64,000 bases of DNA from positions 7,035,001 to 7,099,000 of the forward strand of contig JBBBDQ010001122.1 of the NCBI GenBank assembly GCA_037127315.1, written 5' to 3'. Shown one piece after another: positions 21,281-32,004 of the stretch; position 1 is the stretch's first letter, and the number at the start of each line of letters is the position of its first letter. A program made the position numbers and the translations under genes. Below the pieces are notes generated by a model. That model saw only the letters and a list, made by a program, of their open reading frames with translations, searched no databases and was not told where the DNA came from. This DNA comes from Ascarosepion bandense. Its lineage: Eukaryota > Mollusca > Cephalopoda > Sepiida > Sepiidae.

Positions 21281-21329
21281 ATTCCTGTTGTTGAGTTATT
21301 TATTCTTACTCACGACATAACAGAACTGC

Positions 21330-21720
21330 TGCCATATTTGGTCCGGTGCTCTTTCTCTATACGTATAGATTCTCGATAAAATCCAAAGAAGAACCAGCAA
21401 TATTACTGGCATTTATCTGGTATATCGGCTTCAGTCAGTTTTCCCATTGCCGTAAAGTTACTTCCCCGTGCCTTTTCTATAAATACTTTCATGATAATTT
21501 TAAGTGCAGTACTAGATTGTCGGCAAGGTCTCATCAATTTACAGTTAAATTGGCTAGATGTAACCGTAAGTTCTAGTTTCTTTTCTCACTCGTGAAACTC
21601 ACTTCTGGTTCCATACTTTCTAGTCAACTTTGATCTTCAAAAATTGAAATGCAATGTCAATCGTTATTTACTATCTTCTTGGTTACACTTCCATTGCTTC
21701 TGTTTTCTAATCTTTTTACA
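21330..21720 (+). pseudogene. LINE ORF2 C-terminal fragment
   Basis: Reads CRKVTSPCLFYKYFHDN directly joined to FKCSTRLSARSHQFTVKLAR, then FDLQKLKCNVNRYLLSS after a frameshift. The intact order in Jockey/CR1-type LINEs has a spacer of about 20 residues between the first two blocks, deleted here. No 3' tail is evident. Confidence 0.8.
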
Positions 21721-22070
21721 CTACGTAAACCTTTCTGTCTTAGTGGTTTATTGTCTTATTTGGATAAATCTGATTTAAAAATGTTACAAAAATAAAATAA
21801 ACATAAACCGTTTTCCTATCAAGTAAACCATCTTCCAAAAGAAAACAAAACAAAGAACAGGAAAAGTCTTTAATCGATCCCAAATTTCCAAAGCCAAGCT
21901 CTCCGTTTTGTAACATTTGTTTCGATCGAATATGAATGTAGTGCTCCATGATCCTGTCAAGTCAAACATGAACATCTTTGTTATTTTTTTTTTCACATCG
22001 TTTGAACCGTTGTATCCATCGTTCATTCATGTCATCCATAACAGGTTTATTTTTCATATTTCTCCGTTTA

Positions 22071-22100
22071 CAGTTCTGATGAGTGAGGACGAAACCGGTC
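22071..22100 (+). ncRNA. Minimal hammerhead-like motif
   Basis: Contains CUGAUGA (22076-22082), a two-pair stem II GU-GAGG-AC, GAAA (22091-22094), the palindrome ACCGGU and triplet GUC ending at 22100. Core bases are intact, but stem III can only form between two molecules through the palindrome or as one A-U pair, and no stem I is evident. Minimal hammerheads with tiny stem III are known from Penelope-like elements. Confidence 0.5.
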
Positions 22101-22113
22101 TTCTTTGGTTGTA

Positions 22114-22560
22114 TCTGGGTAACCTAGACGGAATTCCGAACTGGGTCCTTTATTATTTACATTAATGATATTCGGACTATTATCCTCATTTTTGTTGTTT
22201 TTATCACAACGTTTCGGCTGGTGTGTCATCCGGCCTTCCTCAGGTGTATATCAATCTGGGTAACCTAGATGGAATTCCGAACTGGGTCCTTTATTATTTA
22301 CATTAATGATATTCGGACTATTATCCTCATTTTTGTTATTTTTATCACAACGTTTCGACTGTTATGTCACCCGGCCTTCCTCAGGTGTATAGCAATCTGG
22401 GTAATCTAGATGGAATTCCGAACTGGGTCCTTTATTATTTACATTAATGATATTCGGACTATTATCCTCGTTTTTATCACAACGTTTCAGCTGTTGTGTC
22501 ATCCGGCCTTCCTCAGGTGTATATCAATCTGGGTAACCTAAAGGGAATTCTGAACTGAGC
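22114..22560. repeat. 141-bp tandem repeat, about three copies
   Basis: Units begin TCTGGGTAACC at 22114, 22255, 22396 and a shortened one at 22528. Each carries CACAACGTTTCGGCTG..CCGGCCTTCCTCAGG. On the minus strand this reads CTGAGGAAGGCCGG..CAGCCGAAACG, a hairpin between hammerhead-like boxes. Confidence 0.93.
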
Positions 22561-22772
22561 TATTTAGTTAATCAACGAGGGTAGAAATAAGTGGAAATGG
22601 ATTAGCAATAACTGGACAGTGTTAAATAAGTTAGAAGTAAGAAGTAGATATCCTTAGACATCAGCGATGAAACAAGAACAGTCTAATTCAGGGGTTGACA
22701 ACTTTTACTATGTGATGACTTTGCGTTTTAGAATAATTCAGTGATCCAACAGCAAACGTATTTTTATATAGG

Positions 22773-23039
22773 TGTTGTGGCCTGTTAGGGCCAGGAAGAA
22801 AGACACGGAAAACAAGAAGGTTGATTCAAACAGTCTACTAGAATAACAGAGCATATATACAAGTAAGAGTGTCAGTAGTCATCAAATAGAAGTCTACGTT
22901 CGAACTGTCCAGCTACACTGCGTCTCGACTGCCTCACGCTGTCTCTAGACTGCATCTAGAGTAATCCCCGAAAGTCACCCAGGTTAGTGTTTATTGAAGG
23001 AGGAAGAGTCCATTCCACTATAGATAGGGCACCATAACA
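22773..23039. mobile_element. Candidate LTR
   Basis: Starts TGTTGTGG and ends CCATAACA, the same terminal style as the LTR at 833. It also shares AGTCCATT near its 3' end with that LTR. A related piece interrupts the SINE at 7769-7984. I found no matching target duplication, so the boundaries are provisional. Confidence 0.5.
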
Positions 23040-23043
23040 ATGT

Positions 23044-23340
23044 CAGTCAGTCAGTTAAGTGCCATACGTGATACACGCTTTGGGCGATCATGTCTCGAAA
23101 GAGACATGATAGACTAGGCAGAAGATTATCCCGCAGTAGGTTGCCATTACTTTCTGCCGTAGACTGACTGATAGCCAAGGCTATAGAACCCAATTTGTCC
23201 TATTATTTAACCCATAAATGGGGGGAAGAGTCGGATTAATACCTTTCCCAAGGGTATTTGTGCGAAAGGGAATGCCATGAATACAAATGGAATTCGAACT
23301 CGGCCCCGTTCCGAGTCGATATCCACTGCACCACAACGCA
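23044..23340 (-). mobile_element. tRNA-derived SINE, family A
   Basis: Full-length minus-strand copy. The head reads TGCGTTGTGGTGCAGTGGA with B-box GAGTTCGAATTCC; the tail is near 23044. It lies directly beside the candidate LTR. Confidence 0.9.
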
Positions 23341-23399
23341 ATAATATCTAAACCACATTAATAGAAATAAACTGTTTTTAATCTTTTTTAACAAGGTTT

Positions 23400-23975
23400 T
23401 TATTATTAATGAGAGCCTTGCTCTTGCATGGTCTTAGCTAATTACTCAATATCGTCAACATACTTTGTTATTTTGAGTTTTACACAATTTTTTAAATATT
23501 CAGGTGTTAAACAATTTATAATTTCAACAGTTCTTTGTGACGTACTTTATCAAATCCATTTGCAGGATTTATGAAAAACAAGTATACATCCTTCTGCATT
23601 TGTAGTATTTTTTATATCATTCTGAGCAAAGATATCGTATTCCTTAGTCCTAGTGTATTTGACGAACCCACCCTTCTTTTGCTCTGTTAGGCCTGATCAT
23701 AATTCGGATGATATGTTTTGTTGTATGGCTCATTTAGTTGATTGACCGATGGAGTTCACATTTTTTGCACCTGGCTTTTTATGCAGTGCTACGAAATTGG
23801 ATCTACCTAGGTCTTCCGGTATATTGCCGCTGTTGTATATTTCATTTATTGTAGCTCTAATCTTGTGAATGCCGAAATCATCTAAGAGTGCCAGAATCGC
23901 TGTTACAATTCAGTCTAGTTCCGCTGCCTTTTTTTTTCTAATCTCTATTTTCTCTCCTCGTATTTTTGTTGCTAG
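23400..23975 (-). pseudogene. RTE-type LINE RT, inverted 5' segment
   Basis: The minus strand reads ILALLDDFGIHKIRATINEI, YNSGNIPEDLGRSNFVALHK, KPGA, then QKKGGFVKYTRTKEYDIFAQ and ILVFHKSCKWI. These follow the RTE order LDDFGI-KI--LINEIY-SG-IPEDL, FIALPKKPGA, QCGFV-DTGTRNAIF, VCFIDYTKAFDKV. In-frame stops are numerous, and the catalytic Asp of FIDY is lost (FHKS). The segment ends at about 23975, where the same element continues on the opposite strand. That suggests a 5' inversion during insertion. Confidence 0.8.
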
Positions 23976-24434
23976 CAGTGAACGTCGCTTGTACTGGATT
24001 GCTATGTGACATCTGTCTTTCTGTATGGAAGTGAATGCTGGACGATCTCATCAAAGATAAAGGAGAGGCTTGAGGCAGCAGAAATGTGGTTTTACAGAGG
24101 GACGCTGAGGATACCATGGACGGAGCACGTGTGCAACGATGAGGTGTTGGAAAGGATGCAAACGAGAAGAAAACTGATACTAAATATCAGGAAGAGACAT
24201 ATGAGGTTCCTGGGACATGTAGTGATGAAGGAAGGCCTGGAGAATTTAATACTCACACGTCGGACTGAAGAAAAGAGAGACAGAGGAAAGCATCTCGAGA
24301 CAGACTTGTTAGGTTTGAGCAAATGGTTAGCGGAGCGGGATTTAGAGATACCAAGAGAAAAAAATATTGAGAGCGACAAGAGACAGAGGCAAGTGGCAGT
24401 TCATGATCGCCTACGTCCTGAAGAAGAATGAAGG
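23976..24434 (+). pseudogene. RTE-type LINE ORF C-terminal domain
   Basis: A 141-codon frame reads VLDCYVTSVFLYGSECWT, KERLEAAEMWFYRGTLRIPW, HVCNDEVLERMQTRRKL, FLGHVVMKEGLENLILTRR and then a charged tail ending at a stop at about 24431. This is the conserved C-terminal domain of RTE-like endonuclease/RT proteins. The frame is nearly intact here but is separated from its own RT domain, which lies inverted upstream. The segment LYGSECWT..LEAAE is the one that forms the 105-bp satellite at 52.4-59.3 kb. Confidence 0.85.
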
Positions 24435-24763
24435 AAGAAGTACAGCATATTCTATACTTTTGCATATACCTTTGCACTTTCATAAGAAGGAGCCAACTGC
24501 TATTAAATTCTTGAAAATATTACATTAATTATTTTAGGAATGCATTGAGAAAATTCGAAAAGAACAAACTTATTGCCTTTCGTTTAAAAAAATTGTCAAC
24601 ACGTTTTATTCAGCAATTTTCTAACCATAGATGATGCTTTTCTCAGTAAAACATTTCACTTTTGCACTTTCTTCTTATGACCTACTGTTTCTCTTGGTGA
24701 TTTTCTTATCTTAATAGTTTTCGACTTATATAACTGTTCTATTCTCTTGATACCCTCCATACT

Positions 24764-25140
24764 AACAGGTTGGTGCAAAAGTTTTTGCTGATTTAAAATT
24801 TCATTTTGAAAATGAAAAACTGTGTTTTTAAAATCTTCATTCATAACAATAACGACCTTTGCTCTCTATAACTTGATTCCATCTGCTCAACATGATCTTT
24901 TTGGGATGGAGTCCTGCTCTCGGTTGCTGAACTGGTCTTTCTCTTCGATTGATTCACGATCGTCGACGTTTAACGTTATGATAGAGAATCCACCTCTCAT
25001 CACCTGTGACAAGCCTACCCAAAAATGGTGTCTAAAAGTGTCGTGAAAGCAGAGAATCGCAACAAGAAACACGTTGCATTTGCATTGCAACCTCTGTGAA
25101 ACTCATAAATTATGGGTTCTTGAAATGGAAAGAACATGGA
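24764..25140 (-). pseudogene. Internally deleted mariner remnant
   Basis: The plus-strand edge CAGGTTGGTGCAAAAGTTTT is the well-known GGTTGGTGCAAAAGT mariner terminus. The minus strand holds transposase scraps: GDER/SIIT-like remains of the first catalytic block, then SIEEKDQFSNREQDSIPK, and a C-terminal SRWNQVIESKGRYCYE in another frame. The second TIR was not found. Short, frameshifted and dead. Confidence 0.65.
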
Positions 25141-25169
25141 TGAGAATATTGCAGAAAAATATGAATGAC

Positions 25170-26155
25170 GCTTTAATAATCTGAAAGAAAAAGTTATAAA
25201 TTAATCATGGTGATATGTTTAAGTGATAACAGTATGCATAAAATAAATAAAATGATTTAAAATGCCTCTTTTACAAACCGGTAAAATTTTTTACACCGAC
25301 ATAATATTTTTTTTTTATTTACTTTTGTTTATTCTTGTTAATATTTAGTTCTCGAATTGTAAGTAACGTAGTAAAAATTGTTTTTTATGTCAGCATTTTG
25401 AAATTGAAATCTGATCGTTTATTTATCTGGGAAAAGAATTATAGCCATTTTTTCCTCAAGACACTTTAGTGATTTATTATTGTAGGCTAGTGTTGTTTTT
25501 GTTATTTTTCATTATATTTTTTGTTGTAACTTGTTTTCGTTATTTTTCATTATATTTTTTGATGTAACTTGTTTTCGTTATATGTGCGCTCTTCGAAATG
25601 TTGTAATGATTGGCAAGTTCGTCTCGTTATATCAGTTACGACTAAGTTTTGCGTTCGATTCTCACTGTCTTGTAACAACCAAGCTACGCTTAGTAAATCA
25701 CTATATATAATATAGAAAAATATAGAATTTTACGTATAAATGTGCATACACTAAGAATTAGGGAAATACCTGCGTACACTTGTGCCAGTTAAAGGACATC
25801 GAACTGATGTTTGACGAACTATAATGGTTCTTCCATCGTGGGTTGTACTGGCTGTCTTCAAGCCAATACTCAAAAATTTGCGCCCACTTGATTTCTCACT
25901 GAAAGCTAAAAGCTGTTTTCCACCAGCCGAAAAGTTTCTTTGTAATAATAAATAGCAAAACACAATGGAGTATGTATTGTCCCCAACAAGGAAATATTGC
26001 CGACTACTTGTCACAGACGGAGAGGGTTAAGTGTGTGAGAGGATTTCCCCATAGCAGCTTTTTTGTTCAGACCATTTGCTCTCAACCAAGAAAAAAACCC
26101 GAAGAATTGGTGGTATGAAAATAAAATAAAACTGTCCACTTATAGTAGCAACAAA
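25170..26155. other. No gene recognised
   Basis: AT-rich, with a small duplication near 25496-25580 (GTTATTTTTCATTATATTTT twice). An 87-codon minus-strand frame at 25751-26014 has no recognisable family. Confidence 0.4.
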
Positions 26156-26159
26156 CGTC

Positions 26160-27835
26160 TGCAATAGATTTCTTGTGTCTCGACCGCAACACGTGTAGCC
26201 AAATCACAGTGCCCCCTCATAAAGCGAGCGAAGGGGACGGAATCCTAATCATGGTCTTAAAGAAATGGGCCTCTGAACTCTCCTCTGTCCTCTCTAAGCT
26301 CTACAACTACTGCCTTTCTGCTTCCTGCCTTCCTGCCTGTTGGAAATCTTCCTATGTAGTTCCTATATTTAAGAAGAGTGAAGAACCCTCGAACCTCGCT
26401 ATTTACCGCCCTATCAACCTCCTACCGATCTTTGGCAAAGTGTTCGAAACCATTATCAACGCCCAGGTGGTTCAGCATCTCACAGCCCACAGACTCTTCT
26501 CGGACAAACAGTATGATTTCCGCTTCACCAGGTCTACTGCTGATACGTTAACAACCATCAGTGAGTATATATATCAGGCTCACGACAAGAATGGCGAAGC
26601 TCGAAACGTTGCTCTGGATATTTCCAAAGCGTTTGACAAAGTTTGGCATGCTGGCCTTCTTTGCAAGCTGCAGATCTATGGTATAACTGGACAATTGTTT
26701 GGCCTAATTCAGTCATTCCTCTCTAATCGCACAATGAAGGTAGTATTGAACGGACATGCCTCCCAAAACTACCATACGAACGCGGCTGTCCTTCAAGGCT
26801 CTATTCTAGGTTCTACGCTGTTATAAGATCCCAAGTAGGCATGTACGCCGACGACACCACCGTTTACTTTCGCCTCGATCACAAATCTGCTGAGGTTGAC
26901 AAAGCAAACCTCGCTGTCGAGCATGAGAAGGATCTCCAATCTGTGGTGGACTGGGGTAAGAAATGGTTCGTAAATTTTAATGCTTCCAAAACAAATCTAA
27001 TATCCATAAATCATCATAGACAATCGGTTCTAACCCTCATTAGCATGGAACAGGCTAGCCTCCCTGAGAGTAAAACACTACACCTCTTTTGCCTCACACT
27101 CTCAGCGGAACTCAAGTGGAATAACTATATCGAATCTATTGCTAAATCCACTGCTAAGAAAGTCGGTTCTCTGTGCAGGGCAAGGAAGTTTTTCCCGTCT
27201 GAGTCCATCCTACACATATATAAATCTACCATCTGCCCGTGTATTGAATACTGCTGCCACATCTGGTCGGGTGTCCCTGCTATTCACATCGGGGTTCATG
27301 ACAAAATCCAACGGGGAATCTGTAATGTGATCAATACCGACTTGACAACTGGGCAGCAGTCGCTGTCTCACCGGCGTGATGTGGCTTCCCTGTGCCTCTT
27401 CTATAAATACTTACACGGCTTCTGCTCTCAATGAACTTAGATTACTGGTGCGCCCTAGGTATGAATTTATACGAGCTACTAGATTAGCAACTAGGTCCCA
27501 CTCTTTTAGATTGAAACCGCAATTTCTACTCTAACAGCTTCTTTTCTCGCACTTCCCACCTGTGGAATTCCCTTCCATATACTTGCTTCTCCGCCAGCTA
27601 AAATCTCTAGGAATTTAAATGTAATGTCAATAGTCATCTCCTATCACACTAACTCTTATCCTTTCTCTCAAGCTCTTTTTTCATCTACTCCACCCCCATT
27701 CTCGGTATCCTCATCCATCTATTACCCTCCTTCTGACATTTCCTATAACTAACCCCTCTTTTTCATCACTTTCCCCTATGTAACCCCCTGCGCAATAGTG
27801 GCAGTATAATGTCTTGCTTGGGTTAAAAAAAAAAA
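26160..27835 (+). pseudogene. Jockey/CR1-type LINE ORF2, 5'-truncated (copy 1)
   Basis: Two long frames. The first, 217 codons, reads VVPIFKKSEEPSNLAIYRPI (RT motif 1-2), ALDISKAFDKVWHAGLL (motif A, catalytic Asp kept), NGHASQNYHTNAAVLQGSIL. The second, 197 codons, begins MYADDTTVYF (motif C, both Asp kept), VDWGKKWFVNFNASKTN, then SLCRARKFFPSESILHIYKS and RRDVASLCLFYKY. About 31 bases present in the copy at 37782 are deleted near 26822, which removes a LFLIYINDLP-type stretch and shifts the frame. C-terminal RATRLATRSHSFRLKP follows, then a 3' UTR with GCGCAATAGTGGCAGTATAA, TGTCTTGCTTGGG and an A-run at 27824. No endonuclease domain remains. Recent but inactive. Confidence 0.92.
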
Positions 27836-27839
27836 AAGG

Positions 27840-28720
27840 TTACTTCGTCGTAACAGTCCAAAAGGCAACGTAGAAACGAAAAAATGGAGTCATGCATCCA
27901 ACCTTCAAAGATGCGTTTTCGTCCACCAAGCTCAAAAACTCCAAGTCTCCCTCATAAGCAAAAAACAATGGTTTTTATTCACCGAGATGTCTTTTTGATT
28001 GGTCACGCCATTCAGGGAAGGGAGGAATATTTGCATAGATTCTATTCCTTTTTGCTAAATACTATTTGGTAATTTTTCTTCGACAGATACCGCACAAAAC
28101 ACAAACTCTTTTTCGAAGTAGCTGATGATTATCTCTTTCGCTGCAAGAATTTTGGAGGAAAGGAATTATTTTTTATTAGGAAATCTTATTTGCTCTCCAG
28201 TTACTGATTCATCAATTCACGGACAAAGGAAAGTCACCGCCATATCCTGCTTCTTTTTTTACTTTTTTTTTTTTTTTTTTTTGGCGGGGATTGTGATTTC
28301 CACTTGATCTCATATATATCGTACTTCAGAAATACAATTAATTTTCAGTAAACTGTTTGCCTGTTATTTCTTATCATTTTATTTTAGTTAGATATTTTTT
28401 CTGTTCTTTAACTTATTATTTTTTCTTTTAAAACACACAATGGTACTACTTCTTCATTTCGTGTTTAGTAGTTAATTTTACCGTGATCTTTGGGGATATG
28501 TCCCATGTCTGTTTCCTCGGACGTTTAAGTTGTGACAGAATAAATTTGTTGATTATTTGGTTGGCTTTTGTGCGACAAAAATTATAAAGAAACAAAGAAT
28601 ATACAGAAAATCCAATTTTTATAGATTTTTTCTTAATGTTTTTATGAATCTTTTCAAATTTCCAAATTAAATGTTTTGTTTAACGGGCGAATTTGTCAAA
28701 GCTCATATTAATTTTTTTAT
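27840..28720. other. No gene recognised
   Basis: AT-rich with a T-run of about 22 near 28260. Nothing identified. Confidence 0.4.
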
Positions 28721-28726
28721 TTTATA

Positions 28727-29445
28727 CGAACAGTGTAACCCGGTGTTACTCGGGTGTAATGAAAGCTTTAAAACTAATCCATGGTCCTGGAGCTCAGACG
28801 CTTTGGACGTTGGCACGAAAGACTAAAAAGCAATAGTTGTTTCCAGTTAAAGCGAAACCGTAGACTGAAAGAAAAATGAATTGATGTAAGTTAAATTTCC
28901 TGGTATCGATATCAAATAAGTTTTTTTTCGTCGTAAACTGAATTTTGAAGGCTAAATAAGTCCTCTGAGTAAACGGTATCATGGCTGAGACTACAATTAT
29001 ACCTACTTAGAGCTAAACACGAAGCAAAAACTAAAGTAAAAAGGCTGAAAAAAATACAGACATACAGGCAGATAAACGGACACACACACAAACATCTTGC
29101 ATTATATATATATATATATTATCGATTTTCTGCACTATTGTAAGAACTGCAACCTTGAAACTTCTGAATATCGTTTCTTATATCTTTGTCTATGAGTGTA
29201 TCAAATTTGATTTAAATCTGACCACTCCTTCTATAACCCGATTTTTTCGATTATCGATTTTCGATATTTATCGGGGGTACCTGAACACAAACCTAGCTAA
29301 GAACACTCTCAGACGCTTATAGTACAACTGTGCAAATTTTCAAGAAAATCAGTTCAGCCGTTTCGGAGTCTATAGGTAACGGACACACACACACACACAT
29401 ACACACACACACACAGACAAAGTTGCATTTATAAATAAGTTTAGA
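28727..29445 (-). mobile_element. Non-autonomous Helitron
   Basis: Reverse copy of the 15194 family. The 5' terminus TCTAAACTTATTTATAAATG is at the right edge (29445). At the left edge the hairpin CCCGAGTAACACCGGG is kept by a paired change, but the CTAG terminus has decayed to a TTCG-like sequence. The interior matches that of the other copies, including a (CA)n near 29384. Confidence 0.85.
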
Positions 29446-29633
29446 TACAAAAAATTGTCTTGATAAGTAAAGCCCATACAGTATGAAGAAATTTTGTCCA
29501 TTTTCATTCTGTCGCCTCTTTCTCCCCTTAAAAATCTATCCCCACTTTCTTGCTACTTCAGTGGCAAATGTTCAGATGAGCCGCATTCTCATTTCACACC
29601 AATTCTATGTTCGAAACAGAGTTGAATTACCTT

Positions 29634-29907
29634 CAGTCAGTTAAGTGCCATACGTGAAACACGCTTGAGCGATCATGTCTCGAAAGAGACATAACTGACT
29701 GGGCAGAAGATTATCCCACAGTTGCCATTGTTTTCTGCGGTAGACTGGTTGCCAGCCAAGGCTATAGAACCCAATCTCTACTGTTATTTAACCCATAACT
29801 GGAAGGGTATTTGCGCATAAGTGAATGCAATGAATTCAACTGGAATTCGAACTCGGCTTCCCGATTTCTCGTTCCGAGCCGATATCCACTTCACCACAAC
29901 GCACATC
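29634..29907 (-). mobile_element. tRNA-derived SINE, family A
   Basis: Minus-strand copy with head GTGCGTTGTGGTGAAGTGGA and B-box GAGTTCGAATTCC. Flanks share CCTTCA (29630-29635 and 29908-29913), a likely short target duplication. Confidence 0.88.
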
Positions 29908-30043
29908 CCTTCATTTACTCTGTATTCCAAATCTACGAAGAAGATTCCACCCAGAATTTTTTTTTCTTCTAAGAACTGACATCTTAGAGGACAGACTACC
30001 GCGTGGGTGTATAGTCGAAAACTTCAGTATTTGTCCCTTCAAG

Positions 30044-30162
30044 GCTTACGGCCATATCACGTTGAAACACGGTTTCCCATACGATCATCGAAGTTAAGCA
30101 ACGTTGTGACTGGTCAGTACTCAGACGGGTGACTGTTTGTGAATACTATGTGCTGTAAGCTT
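30044..30162 (+). rRNA. 5S rRNA-like sequence, copy 1
   Basis: A 119-base segment follows 5S rRNA from GCTTACGGCCATATCACG through CGAAGTTAAGCAACG (box A), GGTCAGTACTC (intermediate element) and GGTGAC..GAATACTATGTGC (box C) to GCTGTAAGCTT. Box A is perfect. Several stem positions differ from typical metazoan 5S (for example GTTGTGACTGG in place of GTCGGGCCTGG). It may be a divergent gene, a pseudogene or a 5S-derived SINE. No T-run terminator follows closely. Confidence 0.75.
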
Positions 30163-30234
30163 GAATGTGCAGGGGCTATAATTATTAATGGCTCTGGATG
30201 TATACTCGAAAACTTCAATATTTGTCCCTTCAAG

Positions 30235-30353
30235 GCTTACGGCCATATCACGTTGAAACACGGTTTCCCATACGATCATCGAAGTTAAGCAACGTTGTGA
30301 CTGGTCAGTACTCAGACGGGTGACCGTTTGTGAATACTATGTGCTGTAAGCTT
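30235..30353 (+). rRNA. 5S rRNA-like sequence, copy 2
   Basis: Near-identical to copy 1, 191 bases downstream in the same orientation. The shared flanks (AAACTTCA(G/A)TATTTGTCCC before; GGGGCTATAATTATTAATGG after) show the whole 191-bp unit was duplicated. One difference, GTGACCG, restores the usual 5S box C where copy 1 has GTGACTG. Confidence 0.75.
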
Positions 30354-30774
30354 GAACGTGCTGGAGCTATAATTATTAATGGCTCGGAATTATTAAAAAG
30401 AGAATTAGAATTCCGTTGGGTTCATTATATTTACTTATGCCCAAATACCCCAAAGAAAGTTATGAATTCACCAATTCTTCCCCAGCTATAGGTTAATTAG
30501 TAATACCTATTATTAGCTCCACATCCCAAACTCTTACAATCTAAGAAATACAATTTCTGGCTTTAAATGACCTGTAAAAAGAGTTGATAAGTTGTAGAAA
30601 GCGAATCAATCAGTCATTGATCACTTTAACTCATAGGCCAAGCATCGTCTTCTTCCGTCATAAATTTTATTTGTTACCATTTTCTCTTCATTTATATCAG
30701 ACACTTCATTCAGCACTGACTGTTACTTTGAGTGGATTTCGAACCTGGTAATGGGTGAAGATTTAAAAAGTTTC

Positions 30775-30776
<2 letters not shown>
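30354..30776. other. No gene recognised
   Basis: Nothing identified. A patch near 30535-30590 (ACAATCTAAGAAATACAATT) resembles 47060-47100. Confidence 0.4.
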
Positions 30777-30809
<33 letters not shown>

Positions 30810-30810
30810 T
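30777..30810. repeat. (AAT)n microsatellite
   Basis: About eleven AAT/ATA units. Confidence 0.95.
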
Positions 30811-30893
30811 TGGCACAAAATAAATAAAGACGACGCCATGATAAAGTAGCTCTCAGAATACATAGGAAACTATGCAAGAAGGGTAGTCTAGAG

Positions 30894-31996
30894 CAGACAT
30901 GTTAAACACGCGGCCCGCGAGCCACATGCGGCCCATTGTAGACACGCTTGCGGCCCGCACAAATGATCTTCCTTTCTCCCACAACTCATTGGCAGACTCA
31001 TACCTGTGTGCGTATCAACGGACAGAAATCAAAGCTTTGACATCGATTTCTATTTTTTTAGACGCTAAGAGAGTGACGCAGTTGAAAACGTATCAATATC
31101 GTTCTATGATTGTTCGATTTATAAGAAATGGCTCAACGAGATATTAGTGATAGTGATGTTTCTTTTTGAAACTGAAATTATGGAAGTCTCAAGTCTCTAG
31201 TGAAAATTTGGTCCATTTTGCTACATGCAAAGAGCTGCAAAACAATGCTGATACAAAGTCTGCATTGAATTTTGCCAAGTATGACACTCACCTGGAATCA
31301 TTATCAAAAGAGTTTGAGAAAAGATTTAATGATTTCGCATCTTATGAACGCCAGTTTGCATTATTTTCAGGATCATTTAGTTTTGACGCTGCTGAAGCTG
31401 AAGAAAACCTGCAAATGGAACTATTAGAAATTCAGTCGGATTCCTCACTCAGATCAAAATATTTGGAAGTGGGAATACCTGATTTCTTTTCATCCTTTCC
31501 GGAAACGTTTAGAAACTTTAGAATGTTTACCACAAGGATCTTGGCAATATTCGGCTTCACATATTTGTGTGAACGGTTATTTTCTTTCATGAAATCAACA
31601 AAACATTTCAAAGAACAAGACTGACTGATCAACATTTGTCATCCCTCATCGAACTCGGCACTACACAGAAATTTCAATCACACATACAAGAAATTGTAAA
31701 CAAAAAGCTTCGAGGCAAAACAGTGAAAGTCTTTGAATTCTTGTTGATGAATGTCAGTTTTGAATTTATGTATAATGCATTTTTGCTATCGTATTGAAAT
31801 AAATGAAGATCGTCAAAATTTTCGTTATATTCTTTTGTTGAACTACATGTATACTATTACTTGAATTTGCCCGTATGTTTCTAAATTGAAAAAACAATCG
31901 CAAACATTTTTATTTAGCGTGTTCAAATTTGCGGCCCTCATGACAATACAAATCAACTCCTATGGCCCTGAGGGGACTTTGAGTTTAACATGCCTG
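30894..31996 (+). mobile_element. hAT transposon with 8-bp target duplication
   Basis: Termini CAGACATGTTAAAC and, inverted, CAGGCATGTTAAAC are TIRs of hAT type. Flanks GTCTAGAG (30886-30893) and GTCTATAG (31997-32004) are an 8-bp duplication with one mismatch, the length hAT elements make. A paralogous stretch at 35760-35850 shares the host sequence on both sides but lacks the element, so it serves as an empty site. At 1.1 kb it is shorter than an autonomous copy. Confidence 0.92.
31166..31790 (+). pseudogene. hAT transposase C-terminal part
   Basis: A 152-codon frame reads LSKEFEKRFNDFASYERQFA, then EENLQMELLEIQSDSSLRSK, IPDFFSSFPETFRNFRMF, and IFGFTYLCERLFSFMKS. A frameshift then gives LTDQHLSSLIELGTT. 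This is the hAT dimerisation (hATC) region as in Charlie-like transposases and in proteins derived from them (LQMELIDLQ-D, FGSTYLCE-LFS-MK). The BED zinc finger and most of the RNase H-like domain are absent upstream, so the copy is internally deleted and cannot transpose alone. Confidence 0.88.
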
Positions 31997-32004
31997 GTCT
32001 ATAG

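Noticed and set aside
22690..22720. hAT-like terminus CAGGGGTTGACAACTTTT
   Set aside because: Resembles hAT TIRs, but no inverted partner or 8-bp duplication was found.
25751..26014. 87-codon minus-strand open frame
   Set aside because: No recognisable domain, no neighbours supporting a gene, and length compatible with chance.
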